A stretch of DNA of 64,000 bases from Auraticoccus monumenti (GTDB taxonomy: Bacteria > Actinomycetota > Actinomycetes > Propionibacteriales > Propionibacteriaceae): NCBI RefSeq assembly GCF_900101785.1, contig NZ_LT629688.1, positions 124,001 through 188,000 of the forward strand, given 5' to 3'. The position numbers and the translations under genes were made by a program. The notes beneath the pieces are model-generated. The model searched no databases. It saw nothing but the letters and a program-made list of their open reading frames with translations, and was not told where the DNA came from. Positions 7,846 to 15,985 of this stretch are shown in pieces (position 1 is the first letter of the stretch; each line of letters begins with the position of its first letter).

Positions 7846-9024
7846 ATGCAGGCAGTCACGTGGCACGGCAAGCGCGACGTGAGGGTCGAGGAGGTGCCAG
7901 ACCCGGTGATCGTGGACGACACCGATGTGATCATCCAGGTCACCTCCTCCGGTCTCTGCGGGTCCGACCTCCACCTCTACGAGACGCTGGGAGCCTTCCT
8001 CCACCCCGGGGACGTCCTGGGTCACGAGCCGATGGGGCGCGTGGTCGAGAAGGGCCGGGCGGTCTCGAACCTGGAGGTCGGCGACCGGGTGGTGGTCCCC
8101 TTCCAGATCGCCTGCGGGCGCTGCTTCATGTGCGAGAAGGGTCTGCAGACCCAGTGCGAGACCACCCAGGTCACCGAGCACGACATGGGGGCCGCGCTGT
8201 TCGGCTACACCGACCTCTACGGCGCGGTCCCCGGCGGTCAGGCCGAGTTCCTGCGCGTCCCGCACGCCGACTACGGCCCGATCAAGGTGCCGGAGGGGGC
8301 CCCGGACGACCGTTACCTCTTCCTCTCCGACGTGGCGCCCACCGCCTGGCAGGGGCTGGCCTACGCCGGCATCCAGCCCGGTGAGACGCTGCTGGTGCTC
8401 GGGCTCGGACCGATCGGTGAGATGGCCTGCCGGATCGCCCTGCACCACGGGGTCCGGGTGATCGGGGTCGACCTGGTTCCCGAGCGGATCGCCCGCTCGC
8501 GCTCCCTCGGCGTGGACGTGCTGGACCTGCAGGACGGCGACGTGGTGGAGAACGTGCTGGAGCGGACGTCGGGCCGCGGGGCCGACGCCGTGGTCGACGC
8601 GGTCGGCATGGAGGCCCACGGGTCCGCCGCCGCGGAGGCCGCCCAGAAGCTGGCCAGCTGGCTGCCGAAGCCGGTGGCCCAGCCGCTGATGGTCACCGCG
8701 AGCGTCGACCGGATGCACGCCCTGAAGCTGGCCATCGAGGCCGTGCGCCGGGGCGGCACCGTGTCCCTCAGCGGCGTCTACGCCGGCGCGGCGGACACCC
8801 TGCCGATGCAGACCATGTTCGACAAGCAGATCTCGCTGCGGATGGGCCAGGCCAACGTGCACCGCTGGGTGGACGACCTGATGCCGCTGGTCGAGGACCC
8901 GTCCGACCCGCTGGGACTGGAGACCTTCGCCACCCACCACCTCCCGCTCGCCGACGCCGCCGAGGCCTACCGCACCTTCCAGCGCAAGGAGGACGGGGCG
9001 ATCAAGATCGTCTTCCAGCCCTGA
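7846..9024 (+). CDS. Zinc-dependent alcohol dehydrogenase (medium-chain family)
   Basis: A 392-residue MDR-family dehydrogenase. Catalytic zinc ligands are Cys38 in LCGSD and His60-Glu61 in GHEP. A structural zinc lobe is present as four cysteines in ACGRCFMCEKGLQTQC. The NAD(P) fold begins with LGLGPIG near residue 185. Size and the lobe resemble the glutathione-independent formaldehyde dehydrogenase/threonine dehydrogenase subgroup, but the substrate cannot be fixed. GAGGAG at 7831-7836, nine bases before ATG, sets the start. The SigB-type promoter upstream suggests general stress induction. Confidence 0.88.
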   Translation: MQAVTWHGKRDVRVEEVPDPVIVDDTDVIIQVTSSGLCGSDLHLYETLGAFLHPGDVLGHEPMGRVVEKGRAVSNLEVGDRVVVPFQIACGRCFMCEKGLQTQCETTQVTEHDMGAALFGYTDLYGAVPGGQAEFLRVPHADYGPIKVPEGAPDDRYLFLSDVAPTAWQGLAYAGIQPGETLLVLGLGPIGEMACRIALHHGVRVIGVDLVPERIARSRSLGVDVLDLQDGDVVENVLERTSGRGADAVVDAVGMEAHGSAAAEAAQKLASWLPKPVAQPLMVTASVDRMHALKLAIEAVRRGGTVSLSGVYAGAADTLPMQTMFDKQISLRMGQANVHRWVDDLMPLVEDPSDPLGLETFATHHLPLADAAEAYRTFQRKEDGAIKIVFQP

Positions 9025-9107
9025 GCGCTTCGCCCTCGTGCCTGAGCGGCGTCGCTGCTTCGTCCGTCGTTGACGGGGACGGTCCGAGAGGTGAAGGTGT
9101 CTGGGTC

Positions 9108-9854
9108 ATGGAGAGCAGCACGCGCGCGCAGCAGTGGTCGGAGTGGGCCGACCGGCTCGTGGCGGCCGACCCCGAGGACGTCCCGGCGGAGGTGCTCGCC
9201 CTCGCGGGGTCCCTGGCCCCGGGTGCCGGGGTCAGCCTGCGGCTCTTCCCCGACCGGGTGCACGCCACCGCCGCCGAGGCGCTGGAGCTCGAGCGGCTGC
9301 AGCAGCAGACGCAGGAGGGACCCGGCCTGGTCGTCGGTCCGACGCAGGGCACCGTGGAGGTCGTCGACCTGCACACCGACGCACGCTGGCCTTCCCTGGC
9401 CCGGGCCTCGCGGCGGCTCCCGGCGCGGGCGCTGCGGTGCTTCGCCGTCACCCTCGGCGGGGACCACCTGGGCACCCTGACCGTGTGGTCGACCGAGCCC
9501 CGGGCGCTCGACCGCGACGTGGAGCGGGACGGGGTGGCGCTGGCCACGGTCACCGCGATCGTGCTGCTGCTGCGGCGGCGGGAGAAGCAGCTGGAGCAGG
9601 CGGTGGACAGCCGTGACGTGATGGGTCAGGCCAAGGGCATCCTGATGGAGCGACTGGGGGTGACGGCGGAGGTCGCCTTCCAGCTGCTCACCCGGGTGTC
9701 GCAGCGCAGCAACACCAAGCTGGTGGTGGTGGCCCAGGAGCTCGCGACCACCGGGCACGTGAGCGCCCCCGGGGTCGTGCTGGACCGGGACCACGTCGTA
9801 CCGCCGGGGAGGGCGACCGACGGGGCGCCCCAGGCTGACGGTGTAAGTTCTTGA
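9108..9854 (+). CDS. GAF and ANTAR domain RNA-binding antiterminator
   Basis: A 248-residue regulator. Residues about 20-145 have a GAF-like sensor layout. The C-terminal part (about 155-215) is an ANTAR domain: a coiled helix LEQAVDSRDVMGQAKGILM followed by GVTAEVAFQLLTRVSQRSNTKL, with the conserved A-K-G-I-L-M and A-F-x-L-L-x-x-x-S-x-x-x-N pattern. ANTAR proteins bind paired RNA hairpins and prevent terminator formation. The family is very common in actinobacteria and rarely has known ligands. A 30-residue tail follows. Its stop lies inside the promoter region of the following AraC gene. Confidence 0.9.
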   Translation: MESSTRAQQWSEWADRLVAADPEDVPAEVLALAGSLAPGAGVSLRLFPDRVHATAAEALELERLQQQTQEGPGLVVGPTQGTVEVVDLHTDARWPSLARASRRLPARALRCFAVTLGGDHLGTLTVWSTEPRALDRDVERDGVALATVTAIVLLLRRREKQLEQAVDSRDVMGQAKGILMERLGVTAEVAFQLLTRVSQRSNTKLVVVAQELATTGHVSAPGVVLDRDHVVPPGRATDGAPQADGVSS

Positions 9855-9877
9855 GCAGTTCGGTTATAATACTCAAG
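9850..9877 (+). promoter_or_regulatory. Promoter and likely operator of the AraC-type gene
   Basis: A consensus TATAAT at 9865-9870, rare in this GC-rich window, lies between inverted half-sites CTTGAG (9850-9855) and CTCAAG (9872-9877). The palindrome encloses the -10 box, so a dimeric regulator bound here would block transcription of the downstream AraC gene. A convincing -35 box is not visible. Autoregulation is inference. Confidence 0.5.
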
Positions 9878-9937
9878 GCGCTGTAGCAGGCGCCCAGGTC
9901 AAGACGCGGCCGCCCCTCCACCGAAGTCGGGACGCCT

Positions 9938-10921
9938 ATGTCAACGATCGTCGACCTGCCCGTGGTCACCACCTCGCACGCCGAGAACGGCACCGAACCC
10001 TTCAGCACCGAGCACCCTGGCGACGCCCTGCGCCACCTCGCGGGCGCTCTGGCCACCAGGGTGCGGGGCAACTGCAGCGGCGGTGCCCTCCAGTTCCGCC
10101 ACGAGCGCCTCACCGTCGGCCGGGTCCGCCTGGACGAGGTGGTGACCAACGCCACCAGCGAGGTCTCGCTGGACCCCCTGGGCCGGCTGGTGGTCTGCAC
10201 CCTCACCCGGGGACGTCTGACCACCCAGGTCGACGGCCGCTCGGAGACGTTCTCCGCCGGCGACGTCTTCGTCCTCTCCCAGCCCGACGAGGCCGTGGTG
10301 GTCAAGGTCCAGGCCCCGGCGCTGACCATGGTGCTGATCGACCCGGCCGCGGTGCGGAGCACCGACGGCCGGGGGCCGGTGCGCCTGCACGGGCTGCACC
10401 CCGTCTCCGTCGAGGCGGCGCGCTCCTGGACCGAGACCGTGGCCGCCGTCGGCTCCCTGCTGCGGGCCCACGGACGCACGGGGGCCGCGGCCCGGATCCT
10501 CCCGGCCTGCGAGCAGGTGCTCGCCGCTGCGGCCCTCAGCACCTTCCCCAACTCCTGGACCGCCGGCACGCCGGACGTCCCGGCGCCCGACGGCGGGCCG
10601 GACACCCTGCGCGAGGCGCTGGACTTCATCGACCGGACGTCGGGCGACCCGGTGGGCGTCGAGGAGGTGGCGAGGGCGGTCGGGGTCACCCAGCGCGCCC
10701 TGCAGTACACCTTCCGCCGCCACCTCGACACCACACCGACCGCCTACCTGCGCCGGGTCCGGCTGCAGCGGGCGCACGACGAGCTGGTGCGCGCCGATCC
10801 CCGGGACGGCACCACGGTGGCCGCGGTGGCCGCGCGGTGGGGGTTCCACCACCCTGGTCAGTTCGCCGCGCTCTACCGGGCGGAGTTCGGCCAGCGACCG
10901 AGCGCGACGCTGCACGGCTGA
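9938..10921 (+). CDS. AraC family transcriptional regulator
   Basis: A 327-residue protein with a C-terminal AraC DNA-binding domain at about 225-325. The first helix-turn-helix is VEEVARAVGVTQRALQYTFRRHLDTTP and the second is VAAVAARWGFHHPGQFAALYRAEFGQRPS, the latter with the family signature GF-x(2)-x-x-x-F-x(2)-x-Y-x-x-x-F-G. The N-terminal half is a cupin-like ligand or dimerisation domain of the type in which FSAGDVFVLSQPDE forms a beta turn. Neighbours give no clear target; the palindromic promoter just upstream suggests it controls itself. Confidence 0.9.
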   Translation: MSTIVDLPVVTTSHAENGTEPFSTEHPGDALRHLAGALATRVRGNCSGGALQFRHERLTVGRVRLDEVVTNATSEVSLDPLGRLVVCTLTRGRLTTQVDGRSETFSAGDVFVLSQPDEAVVVKVQAPALTMVLIDPAAVRSTDGRGPVRLHGLHPVSVEAARSWTETVAAVGSLLRAHGRTGAAARILPACEQVLAAAALSTFPNSWTAGTPDVPAPDGGPDTLREALDFIDRTSGDPVGVEEVARAVGVTQRALQYTFRRHLDTTPTAYLRRVRLQRAHDELVRADPRDGTTVAAVAARWGFHHPGQFAALYRAEFGQRPSATLHG

Positions 10922-10946
10922 GGGGCGTCCGGGTCCACCTCGGGGC

Positions 10947-10971
10947 GTTTGGGTTCACCCCCGGGGGGTAC
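10947..10971 (+). promoter_or_regulatory. SigB/SigF-type stress promoter for the 64-aa protein
   Basis: GTTT at 10947-10950 and GGGTAC at 10966-10971 are separated by 15 bases and lie 38 bases before the ATG at 11009. This is the consensus recognised by SigB/SigF-type sigma factors, and such a sigma gene lies 280 bp away on the other strand. Confidence 0.6.
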
Positions 10972-11008
10972 CACTTCCCCAAGGACCGGACGCAAAGGAG
11001 CGTGCACG

Positions 11009-11203
11009 ATGAACTCATCACCTTCTGCCGTCGCCCCGCGGAGCCTGGTGGGACCCACCAGGGACCTGGACGACGACGTCTCCGCCCTGCTGTGGGAGCC
11101 CTTCGCCGACTGGGAGTACCGACCGGACCCGGTGGGGTACCAGGAGGACGACGACGCGGTCGACCACTGGGTCTACGAGGTGCTGCCCGCTCCGCACGAG
11201 TGA
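11009..11203 (+). CDS. Small acidic protein of unknown function
   Basis: A 64-residue acidic protein (many Asp and Glu, with YRPDPVGYQEDDDAVDHWVYEVL near the C terminus region). ATG 11009 is supported by AAAGGAG at 10994-11000, eight bases upstream. No family recognised. It has its own SigB-type promoter and ends before a strong terminator, so it is an independent, probably stress-induced transcript placed next to the sigma factor gene. A regulator role cannot be inferred from sequence. Confidence 0.65.
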   Translation: MNSSPSAVAPRSLVGPTRDLDDDVSALLWEPFADWEYRPDPVGYQEDDDAVDHWVYEVLPAPHE

Positions 11204-11236
11204 CGGGCGGCCCGACGGGCCAGGCAGGAACACGAA

Positions 11237-11264
11237 CGACGGGGCCGCTTCCGCGGCCCCGTCG
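11237..11264. terminator. Terminator between the small protein and the sigma factor gene
   Basis: A perfect 12-bp inverted repeat with arms CGACGGGGCCGC (11237-11248) and its complement (11253-11264) around a TTCC loop separates two convergent genes. It can act in both directions. Confidence 0.85.
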
Positions 11265-11285
11265 CTGCGTCCGGGGGGCTGACGC

Positions 11286-12167
11286 TCAGTCGGTGGAGCA
11301 GCCGTCCAGGGACCCGATGACGTCGCGCATCTTGTGCATCACCCGGGCCAGCAGCCGGGAGACCTGCATCTGGCTGGTGCCGAGCTCGGCGGCGATGTCG
11401 CTCTGGGTGCGCTGCTCGTAGAAGCGCATCCAGACCAGCCTGCGGTCCCGCTCGTCGAGGGAGCTCACGGCCTCCTCGATCAGCATCCGCGCCTCGCAGG
11501 CCCGGACCTCCTGGTCGTCGTCGCTCTCGCCGTGGAAGCCCTCGGTGGGGCTGATGTCGAAGGCGACCGGGCGATAGCCCTGCTCGGCCTGCCGGGCGGC
11601 GCAGACGGCCTCGACGGTCTCACCGATGTGCTCGGCGAGCTGCGCGTCGGTCGGCTCGGCCCCCAGCTCCTGGGTGAGCTCGGGCCAGACCTTGCGGATG
11701 GAGAGCACGACCTCCTGGCAGCGGCGCGGCGGGCGCACCATCCAGCCACGGTCGCGGAAGTGGCGCTTGAGCACACCGAGGATGGTCGGGACGGCGAACC
11801 CGGCGAAGGGACCCTTGTCGGGCTGGTAGCGCTGGGCCGCCTCGGCGAGCCCGGAGCGGGCGACCTGCATCAGGTCGTCGTCCTCCTCCCCCCGGTGGCG
11901 GAAACGACGGGCCAGCGAGTCGGCCAGCGGGAGGTTGAGCAGCACGATCTCGTCGAGGAGGTCGGCCCGCCGCTCTTCGGAGCAGTCGGCGAGCTGGTCG
12001 AAGAGGACCGCGGTCCGCTCCTCCACCTCGGTGTGGTCGGGACGTCCGTCGGCGGAACGGGTCCGGGCCTCGGCCGGGGAGACCTCGACCGGCTGGACCT
12101 GGATGTCAGTGACGTCGGTGGGACGGGAGGAATCGGCGTTGAGCGGCGTCGTCGTGATGGCAGACAC
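11286..12167 (-). CDS. RNA polymerase sigma factor, SigB/SigF/SigG subfamily
   Basis: A 293-residue sigma-70 family factor of the general-stress/sporulation group. Region 2 contains LPLADSLARRFRHRGEEDDDLMQVARSG and YQPDKGPFAGFAVPTI. Region 3 follows around WMVRPPRRCQE. Region 4 ends in SDIAAELGTSQMQVSRLLARVM, the helix-turn-helix that reads the -35 element. The GTG start at 12167 follows AAGGAG nine bases upstream. No anti-sigma or anti-anti-sigma gene is adjacent, unlike the usual rsbW/usfX arrangement. Two SigB-type promoters within 4 kb are candidate targets. A 220-bp gap upstream shows no other gene. Confidence 0.9.
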   Translation of the reverse strand: MSAITTTPLNADSSRPTDVTDIQVQPVEVSPAEARTRSADGRPDHTEVEERTAVLFDQLADCSEERRADLLDEIVLLNLPLADSLARRFRHRGEEDDDLMQVARSGLAEAAQRYQPDKGPFAGFAVPTILGVLKRHFRDRGWMVRPPRRCQEVVLSIRKVWPELTQELGAEPTDAQLAEHIGETVEAVCAARQAEQGYRPVAFDISPTEGFHGESDDDQEVRACEARMLIEEAVSSLDERDRRLVWMRFYEQRTQSDIAAELGTSQMQVSRLLARVMHKMRDVIGSLDGCSTD

Positions 12168-12387
12168 GAGGACTCCTTCCGATAGAAGGGAGTCGGCACT
12201 CTGCTCGGCCATCACCCAGACAAGCACCGCTGCCCCCGCTGGACAAGGGCACCCCGCCCCCGGCGTCACCCAGGCGAAGGGTGCGAGCGGCCCGGGCAGT
12301 GGGGCCGTGAGCGCGGCGCTGACCGGCTTCGTCCAGGGCGTCGGGCTCGACCGGGGCCTCCGACGGGCCCGCACGACCGGTCCGGGA

Positions 12388-12702
12388 TCAGCCTTGCGCG
12401 AGCTCGGACCGGCACTCGGCCACCACCGCGAGCGCCTCGGCGACGGTGGTGGGTTGCTGCGGCGCGGCCAGGAACTGCTCGATCCGCCGGGCCAGCTCCC
12501 CGGCCCGCTGGTGACCGAAGGTGCCGGCGGACCCGGCGAGCTGGTGCGCGGCGCGCACAGCCCGCTGCCGCCCCTCCTCGTCCAGCCGCCCCTCGGACAA
12601 CCGGGACAGCGCCTCCTCCAGGTGGTCGGCGCGACGCAGGTTCGTCTGCCTGGCCTCGCCGGCGATCCGGGCCAGCACCGCGGCGAACGGGTCCTCGCTC
12701 AC
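12388..12702 (-). CDS. Histidine phosphotransfer (Hpt) protein
   Basis: A 104-residue single Hpt domain. His53 in AAHQLAGSAGTFG is the phospho-accepting residue in the canonical H-x-L-x-G-S-A context. GTG 12702 overlaps the stop of the response regulator by four bases, so the two proteins are made together. An Hpt plus stand-alone receiver suggests a multi-step phosphorelay, with the hybrid-less PAS kinase divergently encoded at 13234 as the obvious donor. That pairing is inference. Confidence 0.85.
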   Translation of the reverse strand: MSEDPFAAVLARIAGEARQTNLRRADHLEEALSRLSEGRLDEEGRQRAVRAAHQLAGSAGTFGHQRAGELARRIEQFLAAPQQPTTVAEALAVVAECRSELAQG

Positions 12703-13085
12703 CGGTCCCATCCCAGCAGCCGCTCGAGGTCGCGGGCCAGCAGCATCGGGTCGAACGGCTTCGGCATGATGCCGTGCGACGGGGGGAGGCGCTGGTCGCC
12801 CTTGGCGGTCAGGAAGACCACGGGCACGTCGGTGGTGCGGGGGTCGCGGCGCAGGGCCTCGCGCACGCTGGGACCGTCCATGCCGGGCATCATGACGTCC
12901 AGCAGGACCACGTCGGGATGGCACGCGGCCGCCACCTCGACCGCCTCGTCCCCGCGCGAGACCGTCCGGACCTCCCAGCCGCCGACGAGCTCGAGCGCCG
13001 CCCTGGCCACCTCGCGGATCGACTCGTCGTCGTCGACGACGAGCACCCGGGGCGTCGGAGGACGGCCGGTCGCCTCAGCAGCCAC
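12699..13085 (-). CDS. Single-domain response regulator
   Basis: A 128-residue stand-alone receiver. Acidic pocket Asp18-Asp19-Asp20, phosphorylation site Asp63 in LLDVMMPGMDG, Thr in FLTAK and Lys in MPKPFD are all present. No output domain follows, so it should pass phosphate on or act by protein contact. The GTG start has GAGGAGG six bases upstream. It is divergent from the PAS histidine kinase and co-translated with an Hpt protein, forming a likely phosphorelay module. Confidence 0.88.
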   Translation of the reverse strand: MAAEATGRPPTPRVLVVDDDESIREVARAALELVGGWEVRTVSRGDEAVEVAAACHPDVVLLDVMMPGMDGPSVREALRRDPRTTDVPVVFLTAKGDQRLPPSHGIMPKPFDPMLLARDLERLLGWDR

Positions 13086-13233
13086 GTCGCCTCCTCACCC
13101 CGCACGCGATGGGGCCGTCAGGGCCCGATCAGCACAGGTTAACCCCGCAGCGTCCCCGCGACGAGCCCGGTCGCTGCCGGGACCGACTGCTCGTCCTCGG
13201 GGCCGGGAGGACCACCCTGCTAGCGTCGCCGCC

Positions 13234-15393
13234 ATGACCCCGCGCCGCCCCCGCCCGTGGGCGGTGCGGTCCGCGCTCCTGCTGGCGGTCGTCCTGCTGC
13301 TCTGCGGCGGTGTCGCGCTGCTGCTGACCAGCCCGCTGCCACCGGAGACGCGCTCCCGCCTCTCGCAGCTCTGCCTGGTGGGCTTCGGACTGCTGGTGGG
13401 TCTGGCCGGGGTCTACCGCGCGCGACGCACGCGGAGCCGGCGACGTCGGCGGGCCTGGTTCCTGCTCTGCTCGGCCGGCCCGGTGGCGGCGGTGGCCAAC
13501 TCGCTCTCGCTGGTGGCCGGCCGCTCCTCCCCGGAGGTCGTGGGCCCGGTGGTCGATGCCGGTCTGCTGCTCGCGATGGTGGGGGCGGTGGCGGGGATGC
13601 TGACCTTCCCCTCGGCCCCGCACACCTCCCGCCAGCTGATCCGGATGGTGCTGGACGGTCTGATCGTGGGCGGGGCCATCCTGTTCACCGCCACCGTGAC
13701 CATCGTCCAGCTCGGCCAGGGCGAGCTCGACGTGTCCTCCGACGTCGTCGTGCTGGTGCTGCCCGTGCTGGACTCGCTGGTGGCCACCGTCGCGGTGCTG
13801 CTGGTGGTGCGCAGCAGCCGGCGCGACCGCTGGCGGCTGGCCCTGCTCACCGTCGGGTTCGTGGCCTACGCCGTCTCCGACATCGCCTTCGTGGTCAGCG
13901 TCAACCGGACCGGCTCGTACACCTTCGGCGGGCTGACCGATCTCGGCTGGCTGGCCGGCTACCTCTTCCTGGCCCTGTGCGCCGTGCTGCCGGAGCGGCC
14001 GCCCCGCCCGGGCGAGGACACGGCCCGGCGCAGCGGACCGCTCCTCGGGACGCTGCTCATCTTCACCTTCTTCATCGCCGCGGCGGTGCTGGCGGTGGTG
14101 GGCGGCGGGACGTTCGCCCTCAGCCTGCCCTCCCAGGTGGTGTGGCTGGCCACGCTGGTGACCGCGGCCGTGCGCCAGGTGCTGCTGATCGTGGACAACG
14201 AGAGCCTCAGCGAGCAGCTCACCCGACGGGTGACCGAGCGCACCACCGCGCTGCGGCAGGTGACCCAGCAGACCGGTCTGATGGTCGACTCGGTCGACGA
14301 CGGCATCTACGTGGTGGACCGCAGCGGGTTCGTCACCTTCGCCAACCCGGCCGCCGAGCGGCTGCTCGGCCACTCCCCCAGGGGCCTGCTCGGCCAGCAC
14401 GCGCACAGCCTCTTCCACGCGCTGCGCGCCGACGGCCTGGCCTTCCCCGAGGACGGCTGCTACATCACCGAGGCGATCGAGCGCGGGCTGGTGACCACCG
14501 CCGAGGAGGACGTCTACCTGCGCCGCGACGGTGGCGAGGTGCCGGTGGAGGTCACGGCCAGCCCGCTGCGCGACGAGCACGGCACCCACGGCGCGGTCGT
14601 GGTCTTCCGCGACATGACCGAGCGCCAGCAGGTGGACCGGATGAAGTCGGAGTTCGTCTCCGTGGTCAGCCACGAGCTGCGCACCCCGCTCACCTCGATC
14701 CGGGGTTCGCTCGGTCTGCTGTCCGGGGGCGCCCTGGGGCCGCTGGACCCCCGCGCGCAGCGGATGGTCTCCGTCGCCCTGGCCAGCAGCGAGCGGCTGA
14801 CCCGGCTGATCGACGACATCCTCGACGTGGAGCGTCTGACCTCGGGCCAGATGCCGATGGAGACCGCCGAGCACGAGGCCGCCACGCTGGTCGACGGCGT
14901 GCTGGAGCAGGCCTCCGCCGTGGCCGCCGAGGCCGGGGTGGTGCTGCGCGCCGGCGAGCGGGAGGGACGGGTCCTGGGCGACGCCGACCGCATCATCCAG
15001 GCGCTGCTCAACCTGGTGGCGAACGCGGTGAAGTTCTCCCCCCCGGGCGGCACCGTGCGGGTGGACTCGGTGCAGGACGGCGCCTTCGTGCGGTTCAGCG
15101 TCCTGGACCACGGTCGCGGCATCCCCGGGGACATGCTGGAGGCGGTGTTCCAGCGCTTCCAGCAGGTCGACTCCTCCGACGCCCGCGAGAAGGGCGGCAC
15201 CGGCCTCGGGCTGGCCATCAGCCGCAGCATCGTGGAGAGCATGGGCGGGCGGATCTGGGTGGAGAGCGAGCCGGGGGTGGCGACCACCTTCTCCTTCACC
15301 GTCCCCCGCCCGGAGCCCGAGCTGCAGCCGGCGCGCCCCGCTGCGGCGGGGGGTGCGGGGTCGGAGACGGACCGGCTCGACGACGTCACGTGA
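13234..15393 (+). CDS. Membrane PAS-domain sensor histidine kinase
   Basis: A 719-residue kinase. Residues 1-330 hold about nine membrane segments. A PAS domain follows (about 345-460, with GIYVVDRSGFVTFANPAAERLLG). The kinase core has the H-box SHELRTPLTSIRG with His480, N-box NLVANAVKFS, G1 DHGRGIPGD and G2 GGTGLGLAIS. ATG 13234 lies seven bases after TAGCGT (13221-13226), a leaderless promoter. The receiver is not fused, so signal must go to separate proteins: the divergent receiver/Hpt pair or the OmpR regulator at 16527. The signal is unknown. Confidence 0.92.
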   Translation: MTPRRPRPWAVRSALLLAVVLLLCGGVALLLTSPLPPETRSRLSQLCLVGFGLLVGLAGVYRARRTRSRRRRRAWFLLCSAGPVAAVANSLSLVAGRSSPEVVGPVVDAGLLLAMVGAVAGMLTFPSAPHTSRQLIRMVLDGLIVGGAILFTATVTIVQLGQGELDVSSDVVVLVLPVLDSLVATVAVLLVVRSSRRDRWRLALLTVGFVAYAVSDIAFVVSVNRTGSYTFGGLTDLGWLAGYLFLALCAVLPERPPRPGEDTARRSGPLLGTLLIFTFFIAAAVLAVVGGGTFALSLPSQVVWLATLVTAAVRQVLLIVDNESLSEQLTRRVTERTTALRQVTQQTGLMVDSVDDGIYVVDRSGFVTFANPAAERLLGHSPRGLLGQHAHSLFHALRADGLAFPEDGCYITEAIERGLVTTAEEDVYLRRDGGEVPVEVTASPLRDEHGTHGAVVVFRDMTERQQVDRMKSEFVSVVSHELRTPLTSIRGSLGLLSGGALGPLDPRAQRMVSVALASSERLTRLIDDILDVERLTSGQMPMETAEHEAATLVDGVLEQASAVAAEAGVVLRAGEREGRVLGDADRIIQALLNLVANAVKFSPPGGTVRVDSVQDGAFVRFSVLDHGRGIPGDMLEAVFQRFQQVDSSDAREKGGTGLGLAISRSIVESMGGRIWVESEPGVATTFSFTVPRPEPELQPARPAAAGGAGSETDRLDDVT

Positions 15394-15451
15394 CCGCCCC
15401 ACCGGTGCGGTACGGTCACCGGGTCGTCGGCTCCGTAGGAAGGCCCTGGTG

Positions 15452-15985
15452 ATGACCACCCCCACCCCCCGTCCCTCCGCCGTGCCCGAGGGTCTGGTGA
15501 TCCGCGTCAGCCGCGGGGTGGGCAGGGGGCGCACCCGGCTCTCGTCCTTCGACGCCGCACTGCGCGACGCCGGGGTGGCGGACTACAACCTGGTCCGGCT
15601 GAGCTCGGTCATCCCGGCCGGCAGCACGGTGGTCGAGGTGCCGGGGGTCGAGCAGCTCCCGGGTGAGCACGGCGACCTCCTGTACTGCGTCTACGCCGAG
15701 GCCTACGCCGACTGCGCCGGTGAGGACGCCTGGGCGGGGATCGCCTGGTCCGAGCGGCTCGACGGGAACGGGGCCGGGCTGTTCGTCGAGCACCACAGCC
15801 ACCGCGAGAGCATCCTGCGCCAGGACCTCAGGCGGAGCCTGGAGGACCTGACCGAGGGTCGGGGCGGGCTCTACCGGCCCGCCGGGACGACGGTCGTCTC
15901 GGCCACCTGCGAGGGCGGCGGCAGCCACGCATGCGCCCTCGTGGTGGCCAGCTACGCCCGGAGGGGTTGGGAGGGGACGCGGTGA
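15452..15985 (+). CDS. Pyruvoyl-dependent arginine decarboxylase-like protein
   Basis: A 177-residue protein with the layout of pyruvoyl-dependent arginine decarboxylase: GVGRGRTRLSSFDAALRDAG, then YNLVRLSSVIPAGS. In this family the chain self-cleaves between the two serines (here Ser51 and Ser52) and the second becomes the pyruvoyl cofactor. A later FVEHHSHRE provides the conserved glutamate. The expected reaction is arginine to agmatine plus CO2. GGAAGG at 15438-15443 sets ATG 15452. The stop overlaps the next gene as GTGA, linking it to an acetyltransferase and an OmpR regulator. Substrate in this branch is not proven. Confidence 0.75.
   Translation: MTTPTPRPSAVPEGLVIRVSRGVGRGRTRLSSFDAALRDAGVADYNLVRLSSVIPAGSTVVEVPGVEQLPGEHGDLLYCVYAEAYADCAGEDAWAGIAWSERLDGNGAGLFVEHHSHRESILRQDLRRSLEDLTEGRGGLYRPAGTTVVSATCEGGGSHACALVVASYARRGWEGTR

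Noticed and set aside
13129-15534. An 801-codon minus-strand open frame over the histidine kinase gene
   Set aside because: It is a GC-bias shadow: His/Gly/Gln-rich translation with no motifs, lying exactly opposite a kinase with complete motifs.
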